A DNA stretch of 64,000 nt from Diploptera punctata. Its lineage: Eukaryota; Arthropoda; Insecta; Blattodea; Blaberidae. The position numbers were made by a program, and so were the translations under genes. Positions 61,988 to 64,000 of the stretch are shown here, piece after piece (the stretch's first letter is position 1; each line of letters begins with the position of its first letter). The stretch is from positions 1 through 64,000 of the forward strand of contig JASPKZ010010203.1 of the NCBI GenBank assembly GCA_030220185.1, in the 5' to 3' direction. The notes under the pieces were generated by a model. The model saw nothing but the letters and a program-made list of their open reading frames with translations, was not told where the DNA came from and did no database searches.

Positions 61988-63041
61988 ACACAGTCAAGAG
62001 ATCAAAACTCTTCAATATATTGGAAGACAGAAATATAGTCAAGACATCAAATCTCTTCAATATATTGAAAGACAGAAATATACCAAATTTACTTCTGCAG
62101 AACATACAAAAGATTTACAAAGACAACACCATAAAGATTAAATTAAATAACAGATTTTCTGAAGAAGGAATTATAAATCGTGATGTGAGACAAGGCTGCT
62201 CCATTTCCCCAACACTCTTTGCGATTTATATCAACGAAGTAATATGTTGCTGGAACAAGAAATATAAATTTGGAATAAGAATATCAGAAAATAGAAAATT
62301 AAACACCCTATTGTTTGCAGATGACCAAATAATAATAGCAAATAGAGAATATAATCTACAGAAAGGTCTGTATGAACTTAACAAAATTACAGAAGAATAT
62401 GAATTGAAGATATCTACAGAGAAAACAAAAATTATGGCATTTCAAGGTGTAGATCCTGTCAGAAGTAAAATTGTACAGAACAATAAAATTTTGGAGCAGG
62501 TGAATAATTTTACGTATCTAGCATGCAATATCTCATATGAAGAAGAAAAGGATGTAAATGCAAAAATATCTAAACTTTTAAGAATTTTAGGGTTAATAAA
62601 TTCTACCTTCAAGCCACAGTTAGTCCAAAAACATTCAAGACTAAAAGTGTATAAAACACTGGCTCTTCCAACTCTTTTGTATGGTAGCGAAGTATGGACA
62701 TTGAAATAGAAGGATATACAGAGACTTAGATCTGCTGAAATGAGATACCTTCGGAGGACTGCAGGGTACACACTACTAGATCACAAAACAAAAATGAAGA
62801 CATCTTAGAATAATTACACATGGAAACTATAGAAAACAAAATTCCTGATTATAAGTCAAGATGGATGCAACATGTTCATCGAATGGAAGATCACAGGACA
62901 CCCAAACAAATGTTAAGATATCAACCTGCAGGAAGAAGAAGACCAGGACGTCCACTCAAAAGACTTCTGGATGGTGTTTATCTTGAGACCGAAATAGGTC
63001 AACAAATGGCCTAAATTCGTGAATGTACTATGATGATGATG
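61988..63041 (+). mobile_element. LINE fragment with (ATG)n tail and 7-bp TSD
   Basis: AAATTCG at 61981-61987 and 63042-63048 flanks the insert. The 5' edge has an about 45-bp tandem duplication (TCAATATATTGGAAGACAGA). The tail is ATGATGATG. It is related to LINE-G in domain layout and tail type. Confidence 0.8.
62020..63014 (+). pseudogene. LINE reverse transcriptase C-terminal half
   Basis: The frame to 62709 contains GIINRDVRQGCSISPTLFAI, a catalytic box LLFADDQIII, YELKISTEKTKIMAFQG and LALPTLLYGSEVWTLK. After a TAG the reading continues in a broken form to RWMQHVHRMEDHRTPKQMLR and GRRRPGRPLKRLLDG. The endonuclease and the N-terminal half of the reverse transcriptase are lost by 5' truncation. 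Confidence 0.82.
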
Positions 63042-63350
63042 AAATTCGTACTTGCCGCCATTTTATGCCTGATTGGTGTCACGACCTGCTGTAGTCTCAA
63101 CTAATAAACATTGCCTACACTGTTAACGTTAGTCAGTTGTTTATAATGAACGCAAATATTTCCAACAAATATATTATTTTACTATTATTTATTATTTTGA
63201 AAACACCATCGCGCAAAAAATAACGTACAACGCACGTTTGTGAAGTGTTTTACAGAATCTCGGAAATAAAAAAATCACTATCGCTCGGGTTTTAATTATA
63301 TCTTCCTTCTGTAAAAACCACTTCCCAATCTCGCATTGTTATATACTATT

Positions 63351-63683
63351 CCTCGCGGTAGCAAGTTCTATTAGGATATTGTAGGCAGAAAATCCTCTAG
63401 TTATGTAGTTATGTAACACAGAGTTTGATTCCAAATTCAAATAATTATCTCTCAATAACTCTATTGGACGTTCAGTACAAGTATCGCGGTTGTTATGTAA
63501 ATGTACCCGAGGCTCCTCTTCCTCGAAATTATATTTGACCTCATTTATAACATAACCTAACAAAAGCTACACAACTTGTACAGTGCAAATCCAGTGTTAC
63601 TATAAATGATCTTTCCGATTACAAACTTTAATAACTATCCTTGGGAAACACTTAGAAACATGAAACTTATTTTATTTAAATAT
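63351..63683. other. Unassigned sequence
   Basis: A 74-codon minus-strand frame at 63339-63563 has no motif and partly overlaps repeat H. Nothing else is visible. Confidence 0.3.
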
Positions 63684-64000
63684 TACGCAGCGGGCCCGGG
63701 TTCGATCCCCGGCGGGACAGTTTTTCTGGGTGAGGTTTTTATCAGGGTTTTTCCTCACCTGTAAAACAAATGTCAGGAAAACTTTACGGCCCAAACGGTC
63801 CCCGAAATCATATGGCCATCGCAACCATCATCATCCTTATCATTATTATCATTACCATCATCATTATCCTTCACGGGTATGGAAAGTAACGGGAAGCTAC
63901 CACACCTACAATTCCCTTGTAAAGCTGCAAAGCATAGCATAAAAATGCTATGATTGCAGTGAAAGACCTGCCATCGGGCAGAATTGCTATGGATGGATGG
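63684..64000 (+). mobile_element. Asp-headed SINE with tail type B, runs off the window
   Basis: The 5' part of the head is missing. It starts at TTACGCAGCGGGCCCGGGTT, continues through the common body and tail B (GGGAAGCTACCACACC) and reaches the (ATGG)n end at the last base of the window. Confidence 0.85.

Larger units (their letters stand above)
61708..63350 (+). repeat. Host repeat H copy 2, with one LINE insertion
   Basis: Segments 61708-61987 and 63042-63350 form a second H copy. The place corresponding to the LINE-G target in copy 1 is uninterrupted here (GGGTTTGCAACCTAAATAAC), as are the SINE-E and LINE-A target sites, so it acts as an empty-site reference. Confidence 0.8.

Overview
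This window looks like gene-poor, repeat-dense DNA from a large AT-rich insect genome. Cockroach (Blattodea) is my best guess: the dispersed LINE C-termini carrying a GKxxGRPRxRW motif and the tRNA-headed SINEs resemble what I recall from Periplaneta americana. That assignment is from memory and I could not check it. I found no convincing host gene. Almost every recognisable open reading frame is a piece of a transposable element. Family names used here (LINE-T, RTE-P, SINE-F, repeat P and so on) are local labels only.

Layout. 1-2.3 kb: repeat P copy 1, microsatellites and a 31-bp minisatellite. 2.3-3.1 kb: 3' end of LINE-T with a (TAC)n tail. 3.4-4.35 kb: degenerate tandem repeats. 4.35-6.6 kb: an RTE-P fragment split by a tRNA-derived SINE, then a tandem array of 298-bp units, each with a tRNA-like sequence. 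7-15 kb: SINEs, LINE 3' scraps, a Jockey/I-like RNase H relic, a TA-flanked MITE and a foldback MITE with an RTE-P piece in its loop. 15.4-20.7 kb: repeat R1 interrupted by a nearly complete 4.66-kb LINE-T with an 11-bp target-site duplication (TSD). 20.8-27.8 kb: a second tRNA-like unit, SINEs, LINE 3' ends, repeat P copy 2 and a three-layer nested insertion. 27.9-31.1 kb: the most complete RTE-P. 31.1-37.5 kb: R1 copies, foldback elements (one with hammerhead-ribozyme-like motifs), a deleted pogo/Tigger and an internally deleted RTE-P. 37.6-42.3 kb: repeat P copy 3, a TTAA-flanked piggyBac-like element and two copies of TIR family T. 42.3-47.2 kb: host repeat H holding a 3.26-kb LINE-G, SINE-E and a LINE-A fragment, each with its own TSD. 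47.2-64 kb: RTE-P fragments on both strands, more family T and LINE-T ends, SINE-D, SINE-F, repeat P copy 4, a second copy of H with its own LINE, and an Asp-headed SINE running off the right edge.

How the parts relate. The autonomous machinery visible here (APE-type endonuclease plus reverse transcriptase in LINE-T, RTE-P and LINE-G) is broken by stops and frameshifts, so nothing is evidently active. These lineages probably supplied the retrotransposition that made the many 5'-truncated copies and SINEs. Perfect 7-14 bp TSDs let many insertions be delimited to the base and show the nesting. Several LINE families end in different trinucleotide microsatellites ((TAC)n, (GAT)n, (GAA)n, (TAT)n) instead of poly(A). 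The least explained parts are the tRNA-like units (different tRNA-like modules with a shared 3' flank), the modular SINEs (shared heads and tails in different combinations), the foldbacks with hammerhead-like cores, and the TIR family T that repeatedly carries one short conserved peptide.
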